A stretch of DNA of 42,599 nt from an uncultured Bacteroidales bacterium (GCA_902792435.1 CADAZN010000032.1:1-42599), one strand, 5' to 3'; shown: positions 6,656-16,589, numbered from the stretch's first letter. Notes: generated by a model not told the origin, from the letters alone. Made by a program: numbers and translations.

Positions 6656-9214
6656 ATGAAAAAGATTCTACTATTGCTTGTGGCTCTGTTTGCCACTTCC
6701 ACCGTTTGGGCTGCGGACTTCATCACCGACGTGATGGTGATTGGTGGCTCGAAAAGCGAGGTGAACAGCCTTAAGACCACTTACACCAATCAAGGCTGGA
6801 CGGTCATCGACCAGGACCTGAATGCGGGTTGCGGCTCAGGCAGCGACTACATCTACATGCTCTACAAGACGGGTAGCAACACCAGCCAAGATGCCGGTGC
6901 GTTTATCACCGACTTCTATATCAGCACCGAAAGCGGCACAGTCCCCGACAATGTCATCTACAATGGCCGTACCTATACCATTGTGCCTTGCGATGGTAGC
7001 ACCTATTTCAAGAACAACAAGGGTGACCTTAACAGCCACTGCGGCTCGGGCAGCGCCTACATCCACCTCTATTACTGCAAGGATGACAATGTTAATTACA
7101 GGTCCAGCGCCGTCACTTCCATCACCTTCAACGACACCCAGAGCGGGGCAATAGGAGAGAGTGGCAGTGACACGGGCTATGACCTCAACGCCGGTTGCGG
7201 CTCGGGCAGTGCCTATATCTACATGCACGCCGCTACCGCCGCAAAGGGTTGGACCGTCAGCACAAACTCCGACAACAGCGAGTGCATCATCACGGGGTAT
7301 CAAGGCACTAAGACCAACAAGACCTCTATCACCGTACCACTCTATATTGACGGCGCGCAGGTGGCAAACTTCGATGGCCCGATATTCAGTGGGTTCACCA
7401 AACTTGAGACTCTGGCTTTCTATGACAACACCATAGTCAGCCAAATGCCGACGATGCAGGGCTGCTCCATGTTCAAGCATGTGAAAACCGGCAACACCAA
7501 CGACAAGACTCCGACTTCGATGACAAGCATCCCAGCTTCGGCCTTCGTGGGCACGGCCATCGAAAATATCACGCTCACATCGGTCACCAGTGTTGGTGCC
7601 AATGCGTTTCAGGGATGCGGCACACTGAATAGTGTGATATTTAATAAATCGGGTGTCACGATTGGTGATGGCGCGTTCTCTTTCATTGTAAAAGCAGGAG
7701 GCGCAATGTGCCAAGTCACTTATCCAGGCTCAATTGATGACTGGAACGGCATAATGGTCATGTGCTCGCCAAGCTTGGTTGTTAATGGCGGAAGCGGCAG
7801 CAACACATGGTCTTGCGGTTGGTGCGGCGGAGGTTCCTCAAGCAGCTATAACCGTCTCTCCTGGACGCTCGATGCTGCCGGGCAGCTAAAAATAGACTGC
7901 GCCGACAACAGTTGGTCAAATCATCCCACTGACCAGGTCATTGTTTACCAAAACTGGACTAAAAATCTTGTGAAATCGCTCACTTTAGAGCATGTTTACT
8001 CTTTAGGAGTGCAGGAATTCACCAATTATGCCAATCTAAAGAATGTGTATATCAACCCCACTTTGCATTCCATAGGCAATAGCGCTTTCTCAGGTTGTAA
8101 TACTTTGACAGATATTTGGTTCGACGGCACACAGTCGCAGTGGGCCGCTGTGGAGAAGGGGAGCAGCTGGAAGCCCAGTACCACCAAGGAGCACTGGCGC
8201 TGCACCGTGACTTTCAATGCCAACGGACATGGCACCGATCCTGCTTCTCAGACCCTTTGGAGCGACTATGACAAGGCAACAGAACCTACTCCACCAACTG
8301 CAACTTTATACGTCTTCCGCGGCTGGTTCACCGAAGCAGAATGCATCAACCAGTGGGACTTCAACACGGTAGTTCCTGGCGATATGACACTTTATGCCAA
8401 ATGGGACGCACAATACACCTTCGATAGCGAGACTGGCGAATTGAAACTCCTCTGTGGCGAGTTCAACAAGGACAACAAGTGGGGCAGCGATGTACCACCT
8501 ATGGAAGTAAAGAGCGTCACCGCCACCAATGAAGTAAGCTTCACCGGCAACTGCTGGCAGCTGTTCTACGATTTCTATTATTGCGAGAGCATGGATCTTA
8601 GCAGGGTAAACACCAGCAATGCTACCAATACGGGCTTTATGTTCCAGTATTGCGCGAACCTTACCTCGCTTGACCTTTCGGGTTGGAACACTTCCCGTGT
8701 CACTGAAATGCGCGGCATGTTCTACAACTGCGGAAGTCTTTCCACGCTCGACATCTCGGACTTTAGCACAGCCAACGTTAAAGACATGAGATATATGTTC
8801 TCTTACTGCTATAACTTGAATACTATCTATGTTGGCCCAGAGTGGAGCACCGTGTTCGTCTCCCAATCAGATGAAATGTTCAAAAGCTGTGGATCACTGG
8901 TAGGTGGCATGGGCACCACCTTCGACGAGAACCACATTGACAAGGAGTATGCCCGTATCGATGGCGGCGCCGACTGCCCCGGCTATTTCACCGACAAGAA
9001 TGCCATGGTGGTGGTGCCTGGCGACGTGGATGGCGACGGATATGTGACAACGGTTGATATCACCGCCATCTACAACTACCTGCTCAGCGGCGACGAGACC
9101 TACATCTCCACCAGCGACGTGGACGGCGACGGCTTCATCACCACAACAGATATCACAGTGATTTATAATATACTGTTAGGAAGCAAAGGAGGAGTCTCTT
9201 CAGAAGACAATTAA
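6656..9214 (+). CDS. BspA-like surface protein with beta-prism-like repeats, InlB repeat and dockerin-like tail
   Basis: This 852-residue secreted protein starts at the ATG giving MKKILLLLVALFATSTVWA, a signal peptide; an earlier in-frame ATG at 6632 would spoil it. In order it shows: three N-terminal repeats built on DLN-G-CGSGS-YIY (residues ~55-205), which resemble the bacterial form of MABP-type beta-prism repeats (my inference); a BspA-type LRR_5 segment (~210-360); a further LRR_5 piece; a Listeria-Bacteroides/InlB repeat ending in GDMTLYAKW (~520-590); DUF285/BspA repeats such as MFQYCANLTSLDLSGWNTS (~635-740); and two EF-hand-like dockerin motifs, DVDGDGYVTTVDI and DVDGDGFITTTDI (~785-840). 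This is a typical adhesin or scaffold-anchored surface protein. The last three codons and the stop lie within repeat copy B, so the C-terminus has been shaped by the repeat. Confidence 0.88.
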   Translation: MKKILLLLVALFATSTVWAADFITDVMVIGGSKSEVNSLKTTYTNQGWTVIDQDLNAGCGSGSDYIYMLYKTGSNTSQDAGAFITDFYISTESGTVPDNVIYNGRTYTIVPCDGSTYFKNNKGDLNSHCGSGSAYIHLYYCKDDNVNYRSSAVTSITFNDTQSGAIGESGSDTGYDLNAGCGSGSAYIYMHAATAAKGWTVSTNSDNSECIITGYQGTKTNKTSITVPLYIDGAQVANFDGPIFSGFTKLETLAFYDNTIVSQMPTMQGCSMFKHVKTGNTNDKTPTSMTSIPASAFVGTAIENITLTSVTSVGANAFQGCGTLNSVIFNKSGVTIGDGAFSFIVKAGGAMCQVTYPGSIDDWNGIMVMCSPSLVVNGGSGSNTWSCGWCGGGSSSSYNRLSWTLDAAGQLKIDCADNSWSNHPTDQVIVYQNWTKNLVKSLTLEHVYSLGVQEFTNYANLKNVYINPTLHSIGNSAFSGCNTLTDIWFDGTQSQWAAVEKGSSWKPSTTKEHWRCTVTFNANGHGTDPASQTLWSDYDKATEPTPPTATLYVFRGWFTEAECINQWDFNTVVPGDMTLYAKWDAQYTFDSETGELKLLCGEFNKDNKWGSDVPPMEVKSVTATNEVSFTGNCWQLFYDFYYCESMDLSRVNTSNATNTGFMFQYCANLTSLDLSGWNTSRVTEMRGMFYNCGSLSTLDISDFSTANVKDMRYMFSYCYNLNTIYVGPEWSTVFVSQSDEMFKSCGSLVGGMGTTFDENHIDKEYARIDGGADCPGYFTDKNAMVVVPGDVDGDGYVTTVDITAIYNYLLSGDETYISTSDVDGDGFITTTDITVIYNILLGSKGGVSSEDN

Positions 9215-9478
9215 GGACAAAAGTTTGTTGCACTATACATTGTTTTATTAAGGACAATTGCTGCGGGAACCACCCTCACTGAGGGTCAAACAAAAACAAC
9301 AAAGCCTGACAAGAACAACAAAAAAATTCTTGTTGGCTTTGTTTGTATTTGTTGACTTTGTTTGATTTAGTTAAGACAATTAAGGACAAAATTTTGTTGC
9401 ACTAGACAGTGTTTTATTAAGGACAATTGCCGCAGGAACCATACTCGCAGTGAGTCAAACAAAAAGGTGGAACGTGGA
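9206..9478 (+). repeat. Dispersed palindromic repeat, copy B
   Basis: It matches copy A almost base for base through the GACAATTAAGGACAA modules (9206-9260 and 9374-9428) and the central ACAAAGCC...GGCTTTGT hairpin, with a slightly longer A-run in the loop. It then continues to the shared GTCAAACAAAAAGGTGG stretch at 9454-9470. Short GTGGAAA heptamer repeats follow (9474-9492). Copies A and B are in the same orientation and bracket the BspA-like gene. Confidence 0.88.
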
Positions 9479-9545
9479 AAGTGGAAAGTGGAAGGTAGCG
9501 ACTCTTCCCTCTCAACTCTCACCTCTCACCTTAGATAATAGGCAA

Positions 9546-9575
9546 AGCCACCTCGGCATCGCGTCGAGGTGGCTT
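9546..9575. terminator. Bidirectional hairpin between convergent genes
   Basis: A stem of about 10 bp (AAGCCACCTCG/CGAGGTGGCTT) with a 9-nt loop lies between the rightward BspA-like gene and the leftward giant gene. The T-run is short on both strands. Two further small stems, TAATCTGA/TCAGATTA (9601-9621) and CGGG/CCCG (9623-9635), sit just after the end of the giant gene. Confidence 0.6.
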
Positions 9576-9660
9576 CTGGGTGTTACTATATAAATAATTG
9601 TAATCTGAGACTTTCAGATTATCGGGAGAGACCCGAGAGCCTCATCCCAAAATGGAAGCA

Positions 9661-12600
9661 TCATTTGATTATTGCTTTCACCGAACTAGTAGTGCCGTCG
9701 GTGTAGCGGGTGACGATGATGTTCATGCCGCTGAATGGACGGTCACTAACTTGTCCAGCCACGTTAACATACTGGCGGCTCTCGACAGTCTTGCCGTTCT
9801 CGACAATAATGCCTTCGATGCCTGTGGCGTTGTCAACGTTAATTGTCAGTTTCAAATATTGGGTCTTGCCCTTCTGGGTAGCGCCAATAATCATCGCACG
9901 ACCGCTGTTATTGACCTTGGCATCGATGTTGAGCATGCCATCGGCACTAACTGTGATGTCGATGTCCTCGCTCTCGATGTCGAGCAAAGCAGGAACACCA
10001 GCGGCAGGAGTAACCTCGCCCAGGTCTTCTAGGATATAGGTCACTGTTGAGCCATCCTCGTCGAGAGTGAAGAACTCACCGAGGTCAAGGCTCCAGTTGC
10101 CAACCTTGTAGGTGCGAGACTCCTCGGCAACAAGGTCGCGCTCGCAGTTGAAGTCGTCGAGAGCGAAGTAGGCTGCAGTATTCAAACCATACTGACCCTT
10201 ATCACTGCCATCAAGCAGGAAGCGCACCTTAGCAACCTTGCCCAGAGGACGGAGGTCCATCCACTGCCAGGTGTCAAGGATGTAGTGGTCGAGAGCGTTG
10301 TCGCTGCGGTAGTCGGCAAGATAGAAGTCGGTGCGAGCGGTCTCCTCGTCGTCGGCATCAAATCCCACTGCGGTGAGCTTGAACCACGAACCCTGAGAGA
10401 ATGCGGTTGCAAAGCCGTCGCCCACTGCCATGCCGTTGTAAGCATAAGCATTGTTGCTCACATACACACCCTTCAGGTTGTCTCCGTCGGCGCTGTTGGT
10501 AATCTCGATGAATTGACCCTCGGGGAAGGCAATTGAGAAGTTGCTCGAGCCGTTGTGGCCCTCGCCCACTACGCTGTGCCACTGGTCATTGAGAGAAGCA
10601 TAGTTGGTTGCAGTCTCGTTACTCAGTGAGTAGCCATACCAGTAGTTATAGCTTGGCATTGCACCGTTGTTGAAGTAGTAAGAACCGCTGTAGAAGCCGT
10701 CCTCAACCATCGATGCTGTGGTTGGGTCATAAGCCCAGTGGCTTTCCTCGTCAAGGTAGTTGTCGTCCATCGATGCTGTCACTGCCTCGCCCAGCACGCG
10801 CACGCCAGTCTTGGCGGTTACGGTCTGTCCGTCGGCACTGGTCACCGTGAGACGATAGCCATAAGAATATTCAGGAGTAACATTGAGAGTTGCCTCATTG
10901 CCCACTACCTCGTTCATCTGGTCACGCCACTCATAGGTGTAAGGCTCGTCGCCACCAGCCACTACAGGAGTGATGGTAGCGGTCTCGCCAGCATTGATTG
11001 TGGCAGCCACCTTGTTGAGAGTAGCAGTCAATGGCTCGATGTGACGCAGAGTGGTGAACTCCTCGGTCTCGACCACGTCGCTCTCCTCGCCAAGTGGGCT
11101 CACTACCATGAGGTAAGCCTTGTAGGTAGTGTTTGGAGTAAGGTCGGTGAGGTTAGTGTTCACCTCGGTATCGGCAGTGATGTCGACGCCATCGGTCTCC
11201 TTGAGTTGGTCGGCAGTCACGCTCTTGAGCATTGGTGCTCCAGAGGGTTCGTCGCCAACAGTCTCAACCATGTAATAGAGCTTGCCGCCCACGGTCCACT
11301 TGCTCTTAACTGTTGCAGTGGTCTCGGCGATATCGTTAACGGTTGGGTAACCCTCGACAATCTCAGGCTTCTCGACTACAACCTCGGCAAACTCGTAGGC
11401 ACCGATGGTTGGAGTCTCGGCATTGCGCTGCTTGCCGTCGGCATCGGTGGTGATGAAGTCGACAGGCACACCGGCGTTAAGGTTGCCAGCGCTGAGCAGA
11501 TGGTTATCGATGTCGCTCATGAACTCGGCCTGCTCGGCAATGTTGCCTTGCTTGTTGTCGAGAGCATTGAGGTCGTCGATAGTTGCTGCATGGTTCTCGA
11601 AGAGAGTTCCAGATGTAGCATAAACAGCGTTGTTGGTCATAATCAACGCCTTGGCATCGTCGGCACTGTTGATGTAGGCAAGTTTGCCGTTAGTGGTGAA
11701 GTTTTGCAGCAAGTTGTTCTGCATCTTCATTCCAGTGTAACGGTTGCCGCTGCCGGCAGTGTAGTAAACATAGCCGTTGCTACCGCTCACGCGCACTGTG
11801 TTGTTGTAGAACGCGATGTTCTTAGAGTCGGCAGTCACTTGCAGACCAGCGACACTGCTGCTTGAGGCGTTGGTGATAACAATACTGTTGTTGTAAACAA
11901 GGATAGGATTATCAGCGCTTTGGCCCTCACAACCCTGGCGCATGTAGATACCCTGTGAGTAGTAGGTGTTAGTGTGGATAATCACGTTGTTGCGAACAAT
12001 CATACTACCAGAGTTGCGGTAGATGTCCATCGAGTTGTAGCCAGTAGCGGTTGATGTGCTCTGGCTGATGTTGTTGTTCTCGATAAAGGCGTTGGCAACG
12101 TCGGTGATGTAGATACCCTTGCTGCGAGGCTCAGATATCTTGTTATTGGTAATTACATAATCGAGTGCATCGGGCACAGCCACTGGACCAGGACCAGTGA
12201 GGCCCATTGCGATGTAGCCACCATAGAATTCATTGCCATCGATGGTGAGGTAGTCGTTGTTCATGCCACCCTTGTCTTCCATAGTACCCACATTCTCGGT
12301 CTTGAACAAGTTCATGCCACTGTAACCGCTAGTCACGAGCTCAGCCTTGAGGTAAGAGTCCTTTAGGGTGAAGTGGCGGCTCTGGTTGTAGATATGGATG
12401 GCGTAAGGATAAGACTGGCTCTGTGGGATGAAACTCATGCTCTCGAAGCTTACCCAAGGAGTGGTCTCGACAAATACCATTCCCTTCTTGAGCTCGCCAT
12501 AGGCTGGAGCACTGTAACCGCCACCGGTGATAATCACCTTGCTGCGGTCACCACTCTTGCTTACGAAGGTAACGGTGTTTTGCTCGCTTGTGCCGCGCAC

Positions 12601-15600
12601 CTTGCTGATGACGATGTTCTCGGCATAGCTGCCGTCCTCAACCTCGAAGCGTACAGCGCCCTCCACGCCATTGGCCATGGCAGCGGTAGCAGCGGCAAAG
12701 GTTGGGAAGTCGGCCTCGGCACTTGAGCCAATCACGTAGGTGCCCTTGATACCAGTCACCACCTGGCGCTCGGCGTTGGTACCAGTTACCTCAATCAGGT
12801 TGTCGCCTTGAGCAACCTCAAGCACTTGCGCGTCGAGTTTGTTGCCAGTTTCGGCGTCGGCAGCCACATCGTAAGTGAGCCACAGATAGTAGTCACCGTT
12901 GTCGCTGATTTCGATTGGAGTGTCGAGAGTCAACACGTTCTCGCCATCGGCAACTGTGGTGAGCGATGCCACTGGATTAGCGTCGCTGAAGTTGGCAGTG
13001 TGGTTGGTGTAATAGAGCTTAGCAGCAGTGATGTCGCTCACGCTGGTTGTTCCAGCATTTGTGAACTTCACGCTGTTGATAGTGATAGGCTCCTTGTCGC
13101 CGCTCACGGTGACCTTGAGCTGCTGCATCAGCGCGTCGCTCATGCTGCGGTTCACGTCTTCGCTAGTGGCGATAGCCTCAACGCTCTCGATAACAAATGG
13201 GGTCTTCTCGTGCAGTGTCACTGCGATAGCCCATCCGTCGAGGGTTGTAGCTGTAGAGTTGCCCTTATAGTAAACGGTGAGAGAGCCATCCTCGGCCTTG
13301 CTCACAAGGTTTGCGGGACCAGTGGTGGTCGAGTACTTGTTGAGCAGGTTGTCGTCGTTGACCTCTTGACCGTTGTAAACATACATGTTGCCCGAGCCAA
13401 TCGAGAATGTGCCCTGAGTATTGAGCTCAATGGCGCTGTTCTCACGGCCGGGGATGAAGGTAACGGTGCCAGTTAAGCCCTTGCTTACCTTGCCGTCGGG
13501 TCCTCCATCGTCGTAGAACATAAGAGGATTGTTGACAACAATCACGTTGTTGCCTTCCTCAAGCAGATAGATGTACTTAACCACGCGCACGCCTTCGGGA
13601 TCACCATTCTCAACAGTGGTGACAGTGCCGGCGGCATCGGTGATTGAGAGGAGCTTGGCGTCGACTTGAGCCTCGGCCTCAGCGTCGGCTTTTACGTCAA
13701 CGGTTACCCAGAAGTAGTTCTTGCCCTCGGTGAGCTCACGCTCGCCAGCGACAGAAACCTCGCTCTGTGCAGGATTCTCAACGTTGCCAAACTCTACTGC
13801 GGTGGCAAAGTCGTTGGTGTTGTTGTAGAATACGCTCACTTTGTTAACCGCCGCCTCGCTACCCTTGAGGTCGAGAGCAATGTTGTTGATAGTAGCGGTG
13901 CTGAGAGTGCCCTCGGTCTCGACTACGAAGTCGATGAGCTGGGCATTGCTGGCGCCTGGAGCGAGCACGTCGGTGCTAGTTTGGTTAACAGTCACACCGC
14001 TAACTTCCATGTTGTGGTTCTGGAAAGGCTGCACAGTGGCGGTCCAACCAGTGCCTGCATAGTAGCTGCTAGTGGTCTTAGGGTTGAAACGGATGGTGAG
14101 TGAACCATCGGCGCTCTGCGAGCGGAGCACAGTGCCAGGACCAGTTGAGCTCTGGCTTGCGTCTTGCAAGCTCCACAACAGGTTGGCGTTGTTTAGCTCG
14201 GTACCGCTATAAATCTCATAAACGGCTTTAGTGCCGTAGCTTGAGTTTGAGTAGTATACATCGAATGCCGAGAAGTCGATTTGTGCCACGGTGCCTGCAT
14301 CGGCAGGAGTGAAGGTGACGATGTAGTCGGCATCTACGGTCTCATACTTGCCATTGTAACCCTCAGTGTTGGTGAAGGTCCAAGGGCCGCTGATAACGTG
14401 GCTGTGCGAACCTTGAGTGGCACGGCACACGTTGTTGACGGTGCGAGTGACAGTAACAGTTGCCTCGGGAGCCTGGGTTGTCTCGCCCACGAGCACATTG
14501 TCGAGCGACAGAGTGATTTGCTCACCGTTCTGCGCATTGTCGTTCAGGTCGAGAACAACAGCCACATAGTTGTGACCCTCGATAAGCTCCTTCTCGCCAG
14601 TGATGGCGATGCTGGTGCCAGTGACATCCACCTCTCCAAATGGATTGGTAGTGGTGAACTCGTTCTTTTTACCTAAATAATAAGCGCGTGCGCGCGCGAT
14701 GTTCTTAGCATCGGCGGCAGTGAGGTTGATACCCTTGAGGCTCAGTGGATTTGCTGTATTGTCGGTTTGCACGTCGATGACGAGCATCTGGGCGTTGGTG
14801 TCGCCTGCGCTAACGGTAGCAGTCGACGCTGCCTCGCCTGTAACACCGGCAAGTGTCATATCGCCTGGCAGGAACTGGCTCACCAGTGCCTCCCAACCGC
14901 TCTTGGGATAACCAGCGGTGCTCTTGAGGTAGACGGTGATAGAACCATCGTCGGCAGTCGATTTCACGATTTCGGGCTCGTCGAGCAAGGTGGTGATGAG
15001 GTTTGCCTCGTTCACCTCACGTCCGTTATAGAACTTAAACACGTCGTTGTAGCCCACGCTAGAAGTGTTGAACAGGTCGAGCTTCGAGAAGTCAATCTTG
15101 ATGGCGTTGCCCTCGGTGGCTGGAACAAAGGTAATTTGTCCCTCAAAACCTTGGGTGATGTTGCCATCCTTGCCGCCGTCGTCATAGAAGTTGTAGGGCA
15201 CGTCGCCCACAGTGATGACTTGTGGAGTGGTGGAGATGAGCGCGATAGCAGGTTTAGCGACTGCTATGGGGGTGCCTGCAGTGAACGGAGACACACCGTC
15301 GGGCATGCCAGTGGTGGCAATCTTGGTAATCTCAATTGCAGCCTTTGCGCCAGGAACAGCCTCGCCCAGGAATTCACCAGCAATCGAGAACTTGTTGGAG
15401 CCCTCGGCTAGTGGTTGGCTCAGGGTAAAGGTGTAGCCGTCGCCATCGGCAGCCACTGTGGCATCGAGTGCTGTAGCGCCCTTGAACGAAGGCTGCGAGC
15501 CTGCATATAGGCGCAACTGCGTTGGGTCGACAGCGTCCTCGTTGGTCGTAGCCTTGAACGAGATGCCAGTCACATTGTCGGCATTCATCACGCCGGTGGT

Positions 15601-16239
15601 GGTAACCTCGGCGGTAGCGAAGTTCACGGCCTCGGTGGCAGTGGTGGCAGCATCCACGTCCTCGTAGTTGCTCGAAGCACCAGTCACGGTCATGTCTTCG
15701 AGGGTGATACACCTAACTGTACCCTTCCAGCCGTCACAGGTTTCGGCATAACGGTAAAGATAACCTACTGAGATGATGCCCGAAGCATCGGTAGCAGTGT
15801 AGGTCTTGTTTTCATAGGTACCGTCGAGCTTCTCGAGCACATTACCCGTGGGCAGTGTGGAGCTTGCGGTCACGCCACTTGTTGTTGTAGCATAGCTGAA
15901 CGAGTTGTCGGCATCTGGATCGCCAGCATACACGTTCACGTAAGCAGGCCAGCTAGCACCGTCGTTGCGCACGTCAAGCCTCTCGAAGGTAAGCTGGATT
16001 GCTTTTCCCTCGGCAGGCTTGAACACGGTGAGCGACTGCGAGTTGTTGCTGCTAGAAGACGAGATTCCCTGATAACCATTCATGTCGTAGAAGGTTATCA
16101 CCTCGTCGGCAGCAACCTCGATGGTCTGCTTGCCAAATTGCAACTGATTGACGGTGCGGTCGGCACGCGCAGGCAGTGCCATAGCCACGATAGCCATCAG
16201 TAGCACAAGGTTTTTGGAAAGTAAACTTAGTTGCTTCAT
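9661..16239 (-). CDS. Giant secreted mosaic protein with CUB-like, BNR-associated, beta-helix and DUF4465 domains
   Basis: This 2192-residue protein has a signal peptide ending near ALPARA (residue 25). Residues ~35-1160 alternate CUB-like modules (each with an F/Y-YD.GG block and a VYNG/FYNG block, near 40-180, 345-455, 615-735, 900-1010) with modules resembling the BNR neuraminidase-associated N-terminal domain (near 185-310, 460-595, 745-880, 1015-1150). A parallel beta-helix rich in N-N-I/V turns follows (~1170-1615). Then come a fibronectin III-like domain (~1625-1730), an Ig/PKD-like domain (~1735-1815), a DUF4465 domain (~1818-2033, with GVYVSNNAYAYN, DFYLADYR and AYFALDDF) and a T9SS-like tail. 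From memory, DUF4465 proteins of Bacteroidetes are linked to surface cobalamin capture (BtuH type). That fits the cobalamin riboswitch in its leader, so a role in B12 or cobamide binding at the cell surface is plausible but inferred. Confidence 0.9.
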   Translation of the reverse strand: MKQLSLLSKNLVLLMAIVAMALPARADRTVNQLQFGKQTIEVAADEVITFYDMNGYQGISSSSSNNSQSLTVFKPAEGKAIQLTFERLDVRNDGASWPAYVNVYAGDPDADNSFSYATTTSGVTASSTLPTGNVLEKLDGTYENKTYTATDASGIISVGYLYRYAETCDGWKGTVRCITLEDMTVTGASSNYEDVDAATTATEAVNFATAEVTTTGVMNADNVTGISFKATTNEDAVDPTQLRLYAGSQPSFKGATALDATVAADGDGYTFTLSQPLAEGSNKFSIAGEFLGEAVPGAKAAIEITKIATTGMPDGVSPFTAGTPIAVAKPAIALISTTPQVITVGDVPYNFYDDGGKDGNITQGFEGQITFVPATEGNAIKIDFSKLDLFNTSSVGYNDVFKFYNGREVNEANLITTLLDEPEIVKSTADDGSITVYLKSTAGYPKSGWEALVSQFLPGDMTLAGVTGEAASTATVSAGDTNAQMLVIDVQTDNTANPLSLKGINLTAADAKNIARARAYYLGKKNEFTTTNPFGEVDVTGTSIAITGEKELIEGHNYVAVVLDLNDNAQNGEQITLSLDNVLVGETTQAPEATVTVTRTVNNVCRATQGSHSHVISGPWTFTNTEGYNGKYETVDADYIVTFTPADAGTVAQIDFSAFDVYYSNSSYGTKAVYEIYSGTELNNANLLWSLQDASQSSTGPGTVLRSQSADGSLTIRFNPKTTSSYYAGTGWTATVQPFQNHNMEVSGVTVNQTSTDVLAPGASNAQLIDFVVETEGTLSTATINNIALDLKGSEAAVNKVSVFYNNTNDFATAVEFGNVENPAQSEVSVAGERELTEGKNYFWVTVDVKADAEAEAQVDAKLLSITDAAGTVTTVENGDPEGVRVVKYIYLLEEGNNVIVVNNPLMFYDDGGPDGKVSKGLTGTVTFIPGRENSAIELNTQGTFSIGSGNMYVYNGQEVNDDNLLNKYSTTTGPANLVSKAEDGSLTVYYKGNSTATTLDGWAIAVTLHEKTPFVIESVEAIATSEDVNRSMSDALMQQLKVTVSGDKEPITINSVKFTNAGTTSVSDITAAKLYYTNHTANFSDANPVASLTTVADGENVLTLDTPIEISDNGDYYLWLTYDVAADAETGNKLDAQVLEVAQGDNLIEVTGTNAERQVVTGIKGTYVIGSSAEADFPTFAAATAAMANGVEGAVRFEVEDGSYAENIVISKVRGTSEQNTVTFVSKSGDRSKVIITGGGYSAPAYGELKKGMVFVETTPWVSFESMSFIPQSQSYPYAIHIYNQSRHFTLKDSYLKAELVTSGYSGMNLFKTENVGTMEDKGGMNNDYLTIDGNEFYGGYIAMGLTGPGPVAVPDALDYVITNNKISEPRSKGIYITDVANAFIENNNISQSTSTATGYNSMDIYRNSGSMIVRNNVIIHTNTYYSQGIYMRQGCEGQSADNPILVYNNSIVITNASSSSVAGLQVTADSKNIAFYNNTVRVSGSNGYVYYTAGSGNRYTGMKMQNNLLQNFTTNGKLAYINSADDAKALIMTNNAVYATSGTLFENHAATIDDLNALDNKQGNIAEQAEFMSDIDNHLLSAGNLNAGVPVDFITTDADGKQRNAETPTIGAYEFAEVVVEKPEIVEGYPTVNDIAETTATVKSKWTVGGKLYYMVETVGDEPSGAPMLKSVTADQLKETDGVDITADTEVNTNLTDLTPNTTYKAYLMVVSPLGEESDVVETEEFTTLRHIEPLTATLNKVAATINAGETATITPVVAGGDEPYTYEWRDQMNEVVGNEATLNVTPEYSYGYRLTVTSADGQTVTAKTGVRVLGEAVTASMDDNYLDEESHWAYDPTTASMVEDGFYSGSYYFNNGAMPSYNYWYGYSLSNETATNYASLNDQWHSVVGEGHNGSSNFSIAFPEGQFIEITNSADGDNLKGVYVSNNAYAYNGMAVGDGFATAFSQGSWFKLTAVGFDADDEETARTDFYLADYRSDNALDHYILDTWQWMDLRPLGKVAKVRFLLDGSDKGQYGLNTAAYFALDDFNCERDLVAEESRTYKVGNWSLDLGEFFTLDEDGSTVTYILEDLGEVTPAAGVPALLDIESEDIDITVSADGMLNIDAKVNNSGRAMIIGATQKGKTQYLKLTINVDNATGIEGIIVENGKTVESRQYVNVAGQVSDRPFSGMNIIVTRYTDGTTSSVKAIIK

Positions 16240-16349
16240 AGTTAATTAATTATGTTAATAAAATCGTCATCTCACTCTACTCTCGGTGAAACGACGAAAC
16301 AACATGAAGCAAGGTGGAGTGCCATGACGGGCAGAAATCCTCCAAATCA

Positions 16350-16523
16350 GAAACAAATCAAACAAACTCAACAAATTAAAACAAATCCAACAAAGAATTA
16401 TTTTGTTGTTCTAGTTAGGCTTTGTTGTTTTTGTTTGCCCCACAGCGAGTGTGGTGCCTGCGCCAATTGTCCTTAAACAAAACACTGTCTAATGCCAAAT
16501 AATTTTGTCATTAGTTGTCTTTT
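16350..16523 (-). repeat. Dispersed palindromic repeat, copy C (divergent, inverted)
   Basis: Read on the minus strand it shows GACAACTAATGACAAAATT, a GACAGTGTTTTGTTTAAGGACAATT segment, GCAGGCACCACACTCGC and the AACAAAAACAACAAAGCC arm. A degraded hairpin and GTTTGATTTGTT follow. It aligns with copies A and B at roughly 80 percent by eye but lacks the second terminal module. It lies between the cobalamin riboswitch and the giant gene and is inverted relative to copy B at the other end of that gene. Confidence 0.8.
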
Positions 16524-16589
16524 AAAAACAGCGTAAACCTGCAATGTGTTCCGGCCCTAATTCCACGAGAGCGCGAAAAATTTTAACGA

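Noticed and set aside
6836-7714. Leftward 292-codon frame opposite the BspA-like gene
   Set aside because: It lies wholly within a well-supported coding sequence, has no promoter and resembles no protein.
10738-11865. Long rightward open frame of 375 codons (and several others) antisense to the giant gene
   Set aside because: The sense frame has clear domains, a signal peptide and a promoter. The antisense frames are side effects of biased codon use, with no promoter and unnatural His/Val/Ser-rich composition.
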